Notes under the pieces: generated by a model | The model's input: the letters and a program-made list of their open reading frames with translations, nothing else | Told to the model about the DNA's origin: nothing | Database searches by the model: none | Made by a program: the position numbers and the translations under genes | Shown: piece after piece, positions 9,233-19,555 of the stretch | Layout of the letters: each line of letters starts with the position of its first letter | How positions within the stretch are numbered: the first letter of the stretch is position 1 | Source: Entomomonas sp. E2T0 | Lineage (GTDB): Bacteria; Pseudomonadota; Gammaproteobacteria; Pseudomonadales; Pseudomonadaceae | Assembly (NCBI RefSeq): GCF_025985425.1 | Contig: NZ_CP094972.1 | Coordinates: 3,027,540-3,091,539 of the forward strand | Direction: 5' to 3' | DNA: 64,000 bases

Positions 9233-9574
9233 GATTAATCCCTAATACCTTCACTATTGAATAGAAAAACTCTATTCGTGTAAACCTCATATGAGTATCT
9301 AGAAATATAGATAACTTGACTTATTATCTAATAACTTTTCTAAGAACCACAACAAAAAATTACAATTTATAAATAAAAACTCGCTATTAACAGGTCATCT
9401 ATTGATCTAAGTTACCAAATTAACTAGCACCTATTAAAAAACTATTTATAAACAAACACAATAAAATCAATATAACTAACAGTTTATATTATAAATATAT
9501 TGTTATTCAACTACTATAACACTGAAATATAATAATATTAGAGAATATTAATAATTTATTCTCTAATTTCAAAG
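9233..9574. other. 342-bp AT-rich intergenic region between topA and the FimV-like gene
   Basis: No gene was found. The part near 9233-9300 should contain the FimV-like gene promoter (minus strand), and 9538-9566 holds a hairpin downstream of topA. The centre is nearly pure A/T with scattered short runs. No repeats or binding-site arrays were recognised. Confidence 0.5.
9538..9566 (-). terminator. Hairpin downstream of topA, probable weak terminator
   Basis: A perfect 10-bp inverted repeat TTAGAGAATA / TATTCTCTAA with a 9-nt loop lies just after the topA stop codon. On the minus strand it is followed by an interrupted T-rich stretch, so termination may be partial. Confidence 0.55.
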
Positions 9575-12184
9575 TTACTTTTTAGTCGTAGCTTTATCAG
9601 TAACTAGCCACTTCTTACCATCATAAAAAGCTTTCCAACCTGTTGGTTTACCATTTATTTCTGTTTGTACATATTGCTCTTTAGTTTTTCTACTAAAACG
9701 AATTATGCTAAAGTTTCCATCTGGATCTTTAACAGGAGCATCGCAAAGGTAGTGGTATTTAGGGTCAATCTCTGCTTTATGAGGAATTAACTCTTTAACT
9801 AAAGGCGCTCTTGTTTCACGCTTTCTAGGAAATTGACTAGCAGCTAAAAATAATCCTGAAGCACCATCACGTAACACATAAGTGTCATCAACTTTTTCGC
9901 ACTTAAGTTCAGGCATGGGTACTGCATCCATTTTAGGTGGTGCAGGTTGGCCATTCGCTAATAACTTACGGGTATTTTTACAGTCAGCATTGGTACAAGC
10001 AAAGAATTTTCCAAAACGTCCCGTTTTTAACTGCATTTCACTACCACAGCGATCACATTCTAATACAGGCCCTTCATAACCTTTAATCTTAAAACTACCC
10101 TCTTCAATCTGATAGCCATCACAATCAGGGTTATTACCACAAATATGCAGCTTGTGATGTTCATCCATTAAATAAGCATCCATAGCTGTACCACACTTAG
10201 GACAACGATGCTTATTATGCAATACTCGAGCTTCTGACTCTCCCTCGTCATCTTGGGCAATTTCATCACCAGGAATCAAATTAATCGTTGCTTTACAACG
10301 TTCCTTAGGTGGCAGGTTATACCCTGAACAGCCTAAAAAAACACCTGTTGAAGCAGTACGGATCATCATATCCCGACCGCACTCTTTACATTTAATTAAA
10401 GGGGTTAAAGTAGGTGTATTGGCTCGCATGCCTTCATCTGACTGCTCTGCCTTCTCCAATTTTTGACTAAACCCCTTATAAAAGCTATCTAGTAGCTTTT
10501 TCCAAGGCATGTCACCTTCTGCAATCTGGTCAAGATTTTCTTCCATATGAGCTGTAAAGTTGTAATCCATTAAATCATCAAAACTTTCTGTTAAGCGCTC
10601 AGTAACAATATCTCCCATCTTTTCTGCATAAAAACGACGATTATGTAAAGTGACATAACCACGTTCTTGAATAGTAGAAATAATAGATGCATAAGTAGAA
10701 GGACGACCAATTCCACGCTTTTCTAACTCTTTTACTAAACTTGCTTCAGAATAACGGGGAGCAGGTTTAGTAAAATGTTGTGATGGATTTAGTTTAATTA
10801 ATTGCAGTATTTCACCTTCACTGATAGCTGGTAACACCTGATCTTCCGATGTTTTACCTACAGCAGCAAGTACTTTTGTATAACCATCAAATTTAAGTAT
10901 ACGGCCTTTAGCCTTTAACTCAAAATCTCCAGCTTCAACAGTGACTGTTGTAGATAAATACTCTGCAGGAGGCATTTGACAAGCAACAAACTGACACCAA
11001 ATTAACTCATAGAGACGTTCAGCATCACGCTCCATACCTGATAACTGAGTAGCTCGCAAATTAACATCTGACGGACGAATAGCCTCATGAGCTTCTTGTG
11101 CATTATTTTTACTAGAATAAGTAATAGCCTTAGCAGGTAAATATTTTTTACCAAACTCACTATCAATATAGCCGCGCACCATATCAATAGCATCCGCAGA
11201 TAAATTAGTTGAATCCGTACGCATATAGGTAATATAACCCGCTTCATATAAGCGTTGCGCCATCATCATTGTTTTCTTAACCGAAAAACCTAAACGGGTA
11301 CTTGCAGCCTGCTGCAAAGTAGAAGTAATAAAAGGTGCCGTTGGCTTACTACTAGTAGGTTTATCTTCACGTTTAACAACTTTATAAGCTGCTTTTTCTA
11401 AAAGCTGTAAAGCTTTATCAGCTTGCTCTTTATTAGTGGGACGAAATGCTTGGCCTAGCTGTTTCACAACTTCAAAATTGATATTTTCTTTTTTTGCTGT
11501 TGCCAAATCAGCCACAATTTGCCAGAACTCTTCAGGAATAAAAGCACGGATTTCCCTTTCTCGCTCAACAATTAAGCGAACAGCTACTGACTGTACACGC
11601 CCTGCTGACAAACCACGAGCAATTTTTTGCCATAACAATGGCGAAATCATAAAACCTACAACACGGTCTAAAAAGCGACGTGCTTGTTGTGCATTAACTC
11701 GATTAAGATCTAATTCACCAGGTTCAGCAAATGCACTTTGAATAGCTTTCTGAGTAATCTCATTAAAAACTACTCGCTTATAGCGGCTATCATCACCACC
11801 GATAGCCTCTCTTAAATGCCATGCAATAGCTTCTCCCTCTCTATCCAAGTCGGTAGCTAGATAGATAGTATCAGCTTCTTTTGCTAATTTTTTTAGCTCA
11901 TCTACTACTTTTTCTTTGCCTGGTAGAATCTCATAATGAGCTTTCCAACCATGCTCTGGATTCACACCCATACGCTTAAATAATTGTTGCTTGGCTCGTT
12001 CTTTAGGCGACACGCTAGTATCTGCTACCTTCTTTCCCTTGGCCGTTGCGGCTACTTTAGTAGTCCCTGTAGGCAGATCACGAATATGACCAATACTTGA
12101 TTTAACAATATATTGATTGCCTAAATATTTATTAATCGTTTTAGCCTTAGCTGGAGATTCTACAATGACCAGTGACTTACCCAT
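9575..12184 (-). CDS. topA: DNA topoisomerase I
   Basis: An 869-aa type IA topoisomerase that relaxes negative supercoils. It starts [20 protein letters not shown] (TOPRIM domain, with the acidic [13 protein letters not shown] motif near residue 110-125). The catalytic tyrosine lies in [14 protein letters not shown] near residue 320. Three C-terminal four-cysteine zinc ribbons follow (CKECG...C...C, CPKCG...C...C, CDRCG...C...C), then a C-terminal domain rich in basic and aromatic residues. Length is close to the E. coli and Pseudomonas enzymes (about 865-868). An 11-bp inverted repeat lies upstream (12239-12281). It follows the small membrane protein gene by 118 nt on the same strand but probably has its own promoter. 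Confidence 0.98.
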   Translation of the reverse strand: MGKSLVIVESPAKAKTINKYLGNQYIVKSSIGHIRDLPTGTTKVAATAKGKKVADTSVSPKERAKQQLFKRMGVNPEHGWKAHYEILPGKEKVVDELKKLAKEADTIYLATDLDREGEAIAWHLREAIGGDDSRYKRVVFNEITQKAIQSAFAEPGELDLNRVNAQQARRFLDRVVGFMISPLLWQKIARGLSAGRVQSVAVRLIVEREREIRAFIPEEFWQIVADLATAKKENINFEVVKQLGQAFRPTNKEQADKALQLLEKAAYKVVKREDKPTSSKPTAPFITSTLQQAASTRLGFSVKKTMMMAQRLYEAGYITYMRTDSTNLSADAIDMVRGYIDSEFGKKYLPAKAITYSSKNNAQEAHEAIRPSDVNLRATQLSGMERDAERLYELIWCQFVACQMPPAEYLSTTVTVEAGDFELKAKGRILKFDGYTKVLAAVGKTSEDQVLPAISEGEILQLIKLNPSQHFTKPAPRYSEASLVKELEKRGIGRPSTYASIISTIQERGYVTLHNRRFYAEKMGDIVTERLTESFDDLMDYNFTAHMEENLDQIAEGDMPWKKLLDSFYKGFSQKLEKAEQSDEGMRANTPTLTPLIKCKECGRDMMIRTASTGVFLGCSGYNLPPKERCKATINLIPGDEIAQDDEGESEARVLHNKHRCPKCGTAMDAYLMDEHHKLHICGNNPDCDGYQIEEGSFKIKGYEGPVLECDRCGSEMQLKTGRFGKFFACTNADCKNTRKLLANGQPAPPKMDAVPMPELKCEKVDDTYVLRDGASGLFLAASQFPRKRETRAPLVKELIPHKAEIDPKYHYLCDAPVKDPDGNFSIIRFSRKTKEQYVQTEINGKPTGWKAFYDGKKWLVTDKATTKK

Positions 12185-12238
12185 ATAACTATTGTTTCCT
12201 TGGAGGTTAATCTATATTAAAAGTGATAATAAAAGCCG

Positions 12239-12281
12239 TTTACTATTTATAGTGTTATCACACTCTTTAATAAATAGTAAA
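12239..12281. repeat. Inverted repeat upstream of topA
   Basis: TTTACTATTTA at 12239-12249 is the exact reverse complement of TAAATAGTAAA at 12271-12281. The 21-nt interval contains a smaller AGTG...CACT pairing. It may be a terminator of the membrane-protein gene or a regulatory structure in the topA leader. On the minus strand it is followed by CGGCTTTTATT. Confidence 0.55.
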
Positions 12282-12302
12282 TAGACATACGGATACTTTA
12301 AC

Positions 12303-12749
12303 TTAATTAGTTGATTCTACTTGACTTTTTATTCTCAAGATTTTAAACCCAATTATAGCCCTAAGTAGTAATGCTGTTGCCAAAATAAATGGATAATACC
12401 AAGCATCATCATTCAACTGTAAAATATTTTCTTCAAAAGGATGCATTAAATAGAACTGATAATAAATTACAGCACCAGCAATATAGCCTATAAAGATTGA
12501 AAGTGGATAACGCCACACTTGGTATTGAAGTAACATAATCAATCCCAATGTTGATAAGGCAAATAACAATAAACCAATTCCAACAGTAATTGTTAAAACT
12601 GGTTCATGGGAAAGTATCGATAACAATTCAGAAACCTGATCAACCGTAACTGTATGAAACTGATAGAAAAACATAATACTTAATGCCCCAGCACCTACTG
12701 CTATCACCAATAACAGCAAACGGAGAATAAAGCGAATCCACTTAATCAC
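12303..12749 (-). CDS. Small four-helix inner-membrane protein of unknown function
   Basis: A 148-aa hydrophobic protein not recognised by family. Hydrophobic stretches suggest four transmembrane segments, the first starting directly at the N-terminus (FILRLLLLVIAVGAGALSI), and a short basic tail. The GTG at 12747-12749 (TGGA 7 nt upstream) is chosen. The frame is open back to a TTG at 12782, but that codon has no Shine-Dalgarno and directly abuts the U-tract of the dsbC terminator. It lies between dsbC and topA on the same strand, and a hairpin separates it from each. Function is unknown. Confidence 0.65.
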   Translation of the reverse strand: MIKWIRFILRLLLLVIAVGAGALSIMFFYQFHTVTVDQVSELLSILSHEPVLTITVGIGLLLFALSTLGLIMLLQYQVWRYPLSIFIGYIAGAVIYYQFYLMHPFEENILQLNDDAWYYPFILATALLLRAIIGFKILRIKSQVESTN

Positions 12750-12782
12750 AAGACAATCCAAATCTTTTATGAAACATTCCAA

Positions 12783-12813
12783 TAAAAGTACTAAAATGCA
12801 TTCATTTTAGTAC
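12783..12813 (-). terminator. Rho-independent terminator of dsbC
   Basis: A perfect 11-bp stem GTACTAAAATG / CATTTTAGTAC with a 4-nt loop, followed on the minus strand by TTTTATT, 21 nt after the dsbC stop codon. Confidence 0.8.
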
Positions 12814-12834
12814 AAACTTTTAAAACAAAAAATA

Positions 12835-13581
12835 TTATTTAGTGGAAGGTCTTGCTGCTAATGCTTCATTAATTAATTGAGGTGTTGGTTGGTAACCTGG
12901 AATTATATGACCATTTTCTAAAATAATAGCAGGTGTTCCTCTAATACCTATTTTTTGACCTAATACATATTGCTCAACAATGGGGGTATTACATTTTTTA
13001 ACACTTTTCACAGGAATTTCTTGCATTAATTGATTCATAGCTTCTTGTTGGTTATCTGAGCACCATACTTTTTGTAGCTCCTCAAAACCACGTGAAGCAA
13101 AACCTTCACGAGGGAAAGCCAAGTAACGTACCTCTATACCACGTTCATTTAATGCTGGCACACCTTCATGTAATCGATGGCAATAAGGACAACTTGTATC
13201 TGTAAAGATAGTAACGTGTGTTTTAGGTTGATTATCTTTTGCCTTAAACACAACCATTGACGATTTATCAATGTTATTAATTAAATTAGCAACAAACTTT
13301 TCTTCAGTTTCCAATGTAAGATTTTTTGGTGTTTTATCATTTAACTCAAATAAATACCCTTGAATAAGGTATTTACCATCTTCTGACATATAGAAAACTT
13401 TACCACTATCTACTTGAATTTGATAAAAACCTTGTATAGGGCTTTTACCAACTTCTTTAACAACAACATCAGGTAGCATGGTCTTAAATTTATTTTCTAC
13501 TGTTTTCTCTGCTGCATTAGCTAGACCTGTAAAAACAGCCAAACTAACTGTTAATCCTAGTAATACTTTCTTTAACAACAT
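12835..13581 (-). CDS. dsbC: Thiol:disulfide interchange protein DsbC
   Basis: A 248-aa periplasmic disulfide isomerase. Signal peptide residues 1-23 (cleavage at ANA-AE). An N-terminal dimerisation domain spans about 28-85, followed by a thioredoxin-like domain with active site CPYC at 131-134 and cis-proline loop GTPA near 216-219. A second cysteine pair (C174 and C197) matches the structural disulfide of DsbC proteins. It reshuffles wrong disulfides and is kept reduced by DsbD. AGGA lies 7 nt before the ATG. In Pseudomonas dsbC lies near xerD and hom; that neighbourhood is absent here. Monocistronic, with its own terminator. Confidence 0.96.
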   Translation of the reverse strand: MLLKKVLLGLTVSLAVFTGLANAAEKTVENKFKTMLPDVVVKEVGKSPIQGFYQIQVDSGKVFYMSEDGKYLIQGYLFELNDKTPKNLTLETEEKFVANLINNIDKSSMVVFKAKDNQPKTHVTIFTDTSCPYCHRLHEGVPALNERGIEVRYLAFPREGFASRGFEELQKVWCSDNQQEAMNQLMQEIPVKSVKKCNTPIVEQYVLGQKIGIRGTPAIILENGHIIPGYQPTPQLINEALAARPSTK

Positions 13582-13800
13582 TCATTAGTCCTCATATCAA
13601 TGACAAATTCAAGCTACCTTGCTTCAAAACTTAACTCTCAGATTACTACATATTTTCATAAAAACGCAAAGTATTCCATATTCAATCATAATCAGCTAGT
13701 TGCTTTTACAACTTAATATGTCTTATTGCAAACAAAAACACACATTCATATGTCGTTTGCTGCAGAAAAATAGCATCCTAATATAATTAAACTACCATAG

Positions 13801-13819
13801 ATACTGAAAACAGTATAAT
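13801..13819 (+). promoter_or_regulatory. Candidate promoter -10 with overlapping palindrome upstream of the permease
   Basis: TATAAT at 13814-13819 lies 50 nt before the permease ATG. The palindrome ATACTG-AAAA-CAGTAT (13801-13816) overlaps its first bases, as an operator would. No convincing -35 box is visible. Confidence 0.4.
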
Positions 13820-13868
13820 ATCCATTAGTTTGTCTAATTTTTTGTTACAAGATGCAGATACTGTCACT

Positions 13869-15713
13869 ATGAATATCGATTTAATTGTTGTGCTTTGCCT
13901 GTTAGCAATAGCCATCGTTGCTTTTATGATGAATAAGCCTCGCATGGACTTTGTAGCATTAACAGTTATTGTTGTTTTTCCATTAACAGGCATTTTAACT
14001 GTTAATGAAACTTTATCAGGCTTTAGTGATAGCAGTATTATTTTAATTGCTGCTTTCTTTGTTATTGGAGAAAGCTTAGTACGTACGGGAATAGCCTATA
14101 GTGTTGGCGAATGGCTAATTAAACAAGCCAGAAATAGTGAAACTCGACTTATAGTATTACTGATGGGTTCTGTTGCTCTGTTGGGTTCTGTTATGAGCTC
14201 TACAGGTATAGTAGCCATTTTTATTCCTATTGTTCTAAGCATTGCCAGCCACATGAAAGCTGACCCTAAACGGTTGATGATGCCACTTAGTTTTGCCGCC
14301 TTAATCAGTGGTATGTTAACGCTCGTTGCTACCGCACCCAACTTAGTTGTTAGCAGTAAATTAGAAGAAATGGGATTTGAAGCATTTAGCTTTTTCTCTT
14401 TTACGCCTATTGGCTTAATTATTCTTTTTGTGGGCATTGGTTACATGCTCTTTGCCCGTCGTTTATTAGTAGCTCCAAAAGATTCTGAAGTTTTATCCAA
14501 CACCGGTAAACGTAACCTAACGGATTTAATTAGAGATTATAAGCTATCTGGTAGAAATAGAAGGCTTCGTGTCAATTCAGGCTCGCTAATGATTGGTAAA
14601 ACCATTGAAGAACTACAACTTAGGGCTCGCTTTGGAGCTAATATCATTGGCGTTGAAAGAGAAAAACGAATCACTCATAAAGTACTAGATGCTTCCTCTA
14701 ACTTAGAAATTAAAATGGGAGATATTTTACTAGTAGATTTCTTTTATAAAGAAACGGTTGATGACTTTTGTAATGCTTTTCAACTCACTAAATTAGCCTT
14801 TAAAGGTGACTATTTTACTGACCAATCTCGCTCTATTGGTATGGCTGAAGTTTCCCTCCCCCCTGAATCAAAATTAATTGGTAAAAATATTCTAGAAATA
14901 GGATTCCGTTCCACTTATCGACTTAATGTTGTTGGTTTACGACGCAATGGCGAGTCCTTAGAAAATGATATTACTAATGAAAGTTTAAAATTAGGTGATA
15001 CCTTACTAGTAATAGGTACATGGAAAGCGATTAAGAATCTACAAACACATAACCAAGATTTCTTAGTACTCAGTTTACCCGCAGAAATTGATAATGTTGC
15101 TCCTGCTTTAAGTAAAGCACCTTATGCCATTATTGCTTTATTAATTACTGTTGGTCTAATGATTAGTGGCTTTTTCCCCAACGTTATTGTTGCGCTGCTA
15201 GGCTGTTTACTAATGGGTGCATTTCGTTGTATTGATATGGATAGTGCTTATAAATCAATTCATTGGCAAAGTCTTATCCTTATTGTGGGCATGTTTCCTT
15301 TCGCTGCTGCTTTACAAAAAACAGGGGGCGTAGATTTAGCCGTATCAGGTCTATTAAGTGTGGTAGGCAACTCTAATCCTCATTTATTAATTGGTGCACT
15401 ATTTGCCTTAACAGCTATTATTGGTTTATTTATCTCCAATACAGCCACAGCCATTTTACTTGCTCCAATTGCTATTAATGCTGCACAACATGTTGGTGCA
15501 TCGCCCTATCCATTTGCCATGACCATTGCCATTGCTGCCTCTGCTGCATTTATGACACCTGTTTCATCACCTGTAAATACATTAGTAGTGGGGCCTGGCC
15601 GCTATAAATTTATGGATTTTATTAAAATAGGGGTACCCTTTACTATACTTGTTATGATAATTTGTATTATCTTTGTACCCATATTATTCCCTTTACACCC
15701 TAATCTTTCATAA
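13869..15713 (+). CDS. SLC13-family permease with two RCK-C domains (YfbS-like)
   Basis: A 614-aa inner-membrane transporter of the DASS/SLC13 type. Two hydrophobic halves of about five to six segments each flank a soluble middle portion (about 205-395). That portion contains two TrkA-C/RCK-C-type domains ([14 protein letters not shown] and [15 protein letters not shown] starts). Conserved helix-turn motifs [12 protein letters not shown] and [13 protein letters not shown], plus the [14 protein letters not shown] segment, match E. coli YfbS, which has the same layout and about 610 residues. Substrate is uncertain: dicarboxylate, sulfate or another anion. The ATG at 13869 is chosen because MNIDLIVVL aligns with the YfbS N-terminus; an upstream TTG at 13830 lacks a Shine-Dalgarno. 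The ndpA gene follows 11 nt later and may be cotranscribed. Confidence 0.9.
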   Translation: MNIDLIVVLCLLAIAIVAFMMNKPRMDFVALTVIVVFPLTGILTVNETLSGFSDSSIILIAAFFVIGESLVRTGIAYSVGEWLIKQARNSETRLIVLLMGSVALLGSVMSSTGIVAIFIPIVLSIASHMKADPKRLMMPLSFAALISGMLTLVATAPNLVVSSKLEEMGFEAFSFFSFTPIGLIILFVGIGYMLFARRLLVAPKDSEVLSNTGKRNLTDLIRDYKLSGRNRRLRVNSGSLMIGKTIEELQLRARFGANIIGVEREKRITHKVLDASSNLEIKMGDILLVDFFYKETVDDFCNAFQLTKLAFKGDYFTDQSRSIGMAEVSLPPESKLIGKNILEIGFRSTYRLNVVGLRRNGESLENDITNESLKLGDTLLVIGTWKAIKNLQTHNQDFLVLSLPAEIDNVAPALSKAPYAIIALLITVGLMISGFFPNVIVALLGCLLMGAFRCIDMDSAYKSIHWQSLILIVGMFPFAAALQKTGGVDLAVSGLLSVVGNSNPHLLIGALFALTAIIGLFISNTATAILLAPIAINAAQHVGASPYPFAMTIAIAASAAFMTPVSSPVNTLVVGPGRYKFMDFIKIGVPFTILVMIICIIFVPILFPLHPNLS

Positions 15714-15724
15714 ATGAGAAAACT

Positions 15725-16732
15725 ATGCCTATTTACCATAGCATTGTCCATTTAATTGATAAAAAGCCAGATGGCACACCTGCTACTCTGCATGCTAGTG
15801 AGCATGAATTAAAAGAATCCTCTGCTTTAGAAAACCTACTGACAGACTTAAACGAAAGTTATAATGCTAAGCCAAATAAAGCATGGGGTTACTTCCATGA
15901 AGAATCAGGTGCTTATCCTTTTAGTGGTTGGCTAACAGGTTACTTAGAACAGCAACAAAACTTTATAGAGTTTAGTAAACAAGCAACCGAACACCTACAA
16001 AAATTAATGGAAGAATCAAATCTTTCAATGGGTGGCTATGTGTTGATTGCCCATTATCAACAAGGAATGACTGACTACTTAACTATTACTCTTTTACACC
16101 ATACCAAGGGGGTTGCTGTTAATGATAGTCTAGAGGTTACAGAAGCTAAACACCTTGATTTATCACAATTGCATTTAGCAGCTCGGATTAACCTATCTGA
16201 GTGGCAGAATAATAAGCAATCCAAACAATATATTTCTTTCATTCGTGGTAAAAATGGAAAAAAAGTATCTGATTACTTCCGTGATTTTATTGGTTGCCAA
16301 GAAGGTGTAGATGCACCCAGTGAAACACGTACTTTACTAAAAGCTTTTAGTGACTATGTAGAAGATGAAGATTATTCTGAAGATCAGACTAAGCAAAAGA
16401 CTGATACACTAGTCAGTTACGCCAGCACTCAAGCCAGATTAGGTGAAGCGATTTCCTTAGATGAGCTTTCTGAACTAATGAATGAAGAAACACCTAAAGC
16501 TTTTTACGATTATATTCGTAATAAAGACTATGGACTTTCACCTGCCATTCCACCAGACAAACGTACCTTAAACCAATTTAGACGTTTTACTGGTCGTGCT
16601 GAAGGGCTTTCTATTAGCTTTGAGGCACACTTGTTAGGTTCGCGTATTGAATATGATGAAGCGAACGATACTTTGTTGATTCATCAAGTACCCACCAAAT
16701 TAAAAGATCAATTAAAGCGTAATTCTAAGTAA
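15725..16732 (+). CDS. ndpA: Nucleoid-associated protein NdpA/YejK
   Basis: A 335-aa protein matching the YejK/NdpA family in length and order. It starts [19 protein letters not shown], with a central [22 protein letters not shown] motif and a C-terminal basic region ([16 protein letters not shown]). Family members bind the nucleoid and are widespread in Gammaproteobacteria; the molecular role is poorly known. No catalytic motif is seen. It starts 11 nt after the permease stop, with GAGA as a weak Shine-Dalgarno, and ends before a long hairpin terminator. Confidence 0.92.
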   Translation: MPIYHSIVHLIDKKPDGTPATLHASEHELKESSALENLLTDLNESYNAKPNKAWGYFHEESGAYPFSGWLTGYLEQQQNFIEFSKQATEHLQKLMEESNLSMGGYVLIAHYQQGMTDYLTITLLHHTKGVAVNDSLEVTEAKHLDLSQLHLAARINLSEWQNNKQSKQYISFIRGKNGKKVSDYFRDFIGCQEGVDAPSETRTLLKAFSDYVEDEDYSEDQTKQKTDTLVSYASTQARLGEAISLDELSELMNEETPKAFYDYIRNKDYGLSPAIPPDKRTLNQFRRFTGRAEGLSISFEAHLLGSRIEYDEANDTLLIHQVPTKLKDQLKRNSK

Positions 16733-16749
16733 CAAACCACTTCCCTTAT

Positions 16750-16788
16750 AAGATCGAAGTTGCTATCAAATAGTAATTTCAATCTTTT
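16750..16788 (+). terminator. Terminator after ndpA
   Basis: A 17-bp hairpin (16750-16766 with 16770-16786) with one mismatch and two G-U pairs when transcribed, a 3-nt loop, then TTTT. It lies 17 nt after the ndpA stop codon. Confidence 0.7.
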
Positions 16789-16971
16789 ACTAGCATAAGT
16801 TATTGCCCTAGCAAAAAGTATTTTCCACCTCAAAATAATATAATATGCCTAAGTAACAATAAGGTATTAAAAATACTTTTTATTACTTACAAACCAATAT
16901 CAATTTGCTTATTGGTTAGAGCTACTAGATAGCCTTTTATGTAAATTAATTACAACTATCTAGGAGATTCT

Positions 16972-17856
16972 ATGTTCAGTAAAAAAGCTAAAACCAAATA
17001 CCCAATCGTGTTAGTACATGGTTTATTTGGCTTCAGTCGCATTGCAGGTTATCCGTACTTTTTCAATATTCCAGCTACCTTAAGAAGACACGGTGCTACC
17101 GTGTTTATTCCCACGGTATCTGCTACCAATACTACTGAAGAACGTGGTGAACAACTATTGGCTGAAGTACACAAAATTTTAAAGAAAACAGGTGCTAAAA
17201 AAGTCAATCTAATCGGTCATAGCCAAGGCGCCCCCACTTCTCGTTACGTTGCTGGGGAACATCCAGAGTTGGTGGCTTCGGTTACCTCCGTAAGTGGCGT
17301 TAACTTCGGTTCAGAAATAGCTGATTTAGTAATGGATGCCCTACAGTGCAAATTGCCAACAGAAATTGCTAATTTAGTGGTAAGCACTTTTGGCTCATTA
17401 ATATCTTTATTAAGTGGCAAACCCTTTGCACCACAAGATGCACTGGGCTCACTAACCAGTTTAACCACTGAAGGCACAGCCGCTTTTAATAAAAAATACC
17501 CGTATGGTTTACCAACCACTTGGGGCGGTGAAGGTAAAGAGCTTGAAAGTAATGGCGTACGTTACTATTCATGGGGAGGTATCATTAAGAAAAATCTTAT
17601 TAACGAAGGCTTAAATCATGTCGATCCAACCCATGTTTTATTACTAGTGCTTAGTTCACTTTTCAAAAAAGAAGCCCATCAAAATGATGGCTTAGTGGGT
17701 CGTTTTAGTATGCATTTAGGAAAAGTAATAGGTACTGATTTCCAAATGGATCATGCTGATACTATTAATCAAGTTGCGGGGGTTCATCCTATTACCCCTG
17801 ATCCAGTAGATTTATACGTTGCACATGCGGCACGTTTAAAAGCTAAAGGGTTGTAA
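16972..17856 (+). CDS. Triacylglycerol lipase, family I.1, signal-less Proteus-like type
   Basis: A 294-aa alpha/beta hydrolase. It begins almost directly with the oxyanion-hole strand [13 protein letters not shown]. The nucleophile is S84 in GHSQG, the likely acid D239 in NDGLVGR and the likely histidine H261 in MDHADTINQ. It resembles Pseudomonas LipA but has no signal peptide, and only one cysteine is present (C126), so the conserved disulfide cannot form. The TTWGGEG and GRFSMHL positions carry W and F where LipA has cysteines. This pattern matches the foldase-independent lipases of Proteus. No lipase foldase gene (lifO) is nearby. AGGAG lies 5 nt before the ATG. How or whether it leaves the cell is unclear. 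Confidence 0.9.
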   Translation: MFSKKAKTKYPIVLVHGLFGFSRIAGYPYFFNIPATLRRHGATVFIPTVSATNTTEERGEQLLAEVHKILKKTGAKKVNLIGHSQGAPTSRYVAGEHPELVASVTSVSGVNFGSEIADLVMDALQCKLPTEIANLVVSTFGSLISLLSGKPFAPQDALGSLTSLTTEGTAAFNKKYPYGLPTTWGGEGKELESNGVRYYSWGGIIKKNLINEGLNHVDPTHVLLLVLSSLFKKEAHQNDGLVGRFSMHLGKVIGTDFQMDHADTINQVAGVHPITPDPVDLYVAHAARLKAKGL

Positions 17857-17863
17857 ACCAGTC

Positions 17864-17895
17864 AAAAAAGGCACTAAGATTATTAGTGCCTTTTT
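17864..17895. terminator. Bidirectional terminator between lipase and prfC
   Basis: Perfect stem GGCACTAA / TTAGTGCC with loop GATTA, flanked by AAAAAA and TTTTT, between converging genes. Confidence 0.9.
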
Positions 17896-17900
17896 CGTTA

Positions 17901-19493
17901 TTAGTGATGTTCGCGAGTAGCCCTAAACTTAATATCAGGCCAACGTTCTTCCATTAAACTTAAATTAACACGTGTAGGTGCTAAATAAGTTAGATGTCCA
18001 CCACCATCAATCGCTAAGTTATCAGTTGCTTTAATCTTGAACTCTTCAAGTTTTTTCTTATCGTCACATTCAATCCAACGTGCCGACCAAACATTGACTG
18101 CTTCATACAAACATTCTACTTTGTACTCTTCTTTTAAACGGCTAGCTACCACATCAAACTGCAACACCCCCACAGCACCAAGAATAATGTCATTATTACG
18201 TTCTGGGAAGAAAACTTGGGTTGCTCCCTCTTCTGCTAATTCTTGTAAGCCTTGACGAAGCTGTTTAGATTTTAATGGGTCTTTTAAACGTACGCGACGG
18301 AATAATTCTGGAGCAAAGTGCGGAATACCTGTAAAACTTAGCTTTTCACCTTCAGTAAAGGTATCACCAATTTGAATAGTACCGTGATTGTGTAAACCAA
18401 TAATATCACCACCCCATGCTTCTTCTAACTGTTCACGCTCAGAAGAGAAAAAAGTTAGGGCATCCGAAATTTTTAAATCTTTACCAATGCGAGAATGATA
18501 CATTTTCATGCCTTTTTGGTAACGACCTGAACAAATACGCATAAACGCAATACGATCACGATGCTTAGGATCCATATTAGCTTGAATTTTAAACACAAAC
18601 CCAGTAAATTTTTCTTCAGTTGGCACTACTTCACGCTCATTAGCCATGCGTGATAATGGCAATGGTGCCCAATCGACTACTGCATCTAATACTTGATCTA
18701 CACCAAAATTACCCAATGCAGTACCAAAGAAAACAGGAGTCATTTTACCTTCCAAAAAGGCTTGTTTATCAAACTTATGACAAGCTCCCTGAACCAATTC
18801 TAACTGTTCTTTAAAGTCATCATATAAATCGCCTAAATGCTCACGTGCTTCATCTGTATCTAAGCCACTAATAACTCTATTTTCAATACGCTCGTGGCCA
18901 TGACCTGCAGTATAGGTAATAATTTTATCTTCAGTAAGATGATAAACACCTTTAAAATCACGATAACAGCCAATAGGCCAAGTAATAGGAGCCGCTTTAA
19001 TTTTTAAAACAGCTTCAATTTCGTCTAATAGCTCAATAGGATCACGAATATCACGGTCTAATTTGTTAATAAAACTAACAATAGGTGTATCACGTAAACG
19101 ACATACTTCCATTAAAGCAATAGTACGTGGTTCAACCCCTTTACCACCATCTAACACCATTAACGCACTATCCACTGCAGTTAAAGTACGATAAGTATCT
19201 TCTGAAAAGTCCTCATGGCCTGGTGTATCGAGCAAGTTAATCATATGCTCACGATAAGGAAATTGCATTACTGAGGTAGTAATAGAGATACCCCGTTGCT
19301 TTTCCATTTCCATCCAATCGGAAGTAGCATGACGATCAGACTTTCTCGCCTTAACAGTACCCGCCACACTAATAGCTTGCCCCATTAGCAATAACTTTTC
19401 AGTAATGGTAGTTTTACCCGCATCAGGATGGGAAATAATGGCAAAAGTACGGCGTTTTTCAACTTCGTTTTTTAGTTCAGTGGCAAATGACAT
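17901..19493 (-). CDS. prfC: Peptide chain release factor 3
   Basis: A 530-aa GTPase that recycles RF1 and RF2 after termination. G1 is [12 protein letters not shown], the switch region contains KQRGISI, G3 is [14 protein letters not shown] and G4 is NKLD. The domain II/III regions are intact ([20 protein letters not shown]). Length equals the usual 527-530. It is 62 nt downstream of dusA on the same strand, possibly cotranscribed. The ATG at 19493 has no strong Shine-Dalgarno. Confidence 0.98.
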   Translation of the reverse strand: MSFATELKNEVEKRRTFAIISHPDAGKTTITEKLLLMGQAISVAGTVKARKSDRHATSDWMEMEKQRGISITTSVMQFPYREHMINLLDTPGHEDFSEDTYRTLTAVDSALMVLDGGKGVEPRTIALMEVCRLRDTPIVSFINKLDRDIRDPIELLDEIEAVLKIKAAPITWPIGCYRDFKGVYHLTEDKIITYTAGHGHERIENRVISGLDTDEAREHLGDLYDDFKEQLELVQGACHKFDKQAFLEGKMTPVFFGTALGNFGVDQVLDAVVDWAPLPLSRMANEREVVPTEEKFTGFVFKIQANMDPKHRDRIAFMRICSGRYQKGMKMYHSRIGKDLKISDALTFFSSEREQLEEAWGGDIIGLHNHGTIQIGDTFTEGEKLSFTGIPHFAPELFRRVRLKDPLKSKQLRQGLQELAEEGATQVFFPERNNDIILGAVGVLQFDVVASRLKEEYKVECLYEAVNVWSARWIECDDKKKLEEFKIKATDNLAIDGGGHLTYLAPTRVNLSLMEERWPDIKFRATREHH

Positions 19494-19555
19494 AATAGGT
19501 AAAATTCTTTGAGCTTATAAAAGGTGCGCTATTTTCGCTTATCTTAATTCAATAC

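Noticed and set aside
9300-9560. Very AT-rich intergenic DNA as a replication origin
   Set aside because: No DnaA-box cluster, no dnaA/dnaN or gidA neighbours, and similar AT content occurs in other gaps.
11436-11741. Long open frame antisense to topA, and similar ones antisense to ftsH (6038-6343), folP (4562-4849) and the permease (14096-14437)
   Set aside because: They mirror the codon structure of strongly conserved genes on the other strand, have no recognisable protein features and lack ribosome-binding sites.
13801-13816. LexA operator
   Set aside because: The palindrome has CTG and CAG half-sites separated by only 4 nt, while a LexA site needs CTG-N10-CAG.
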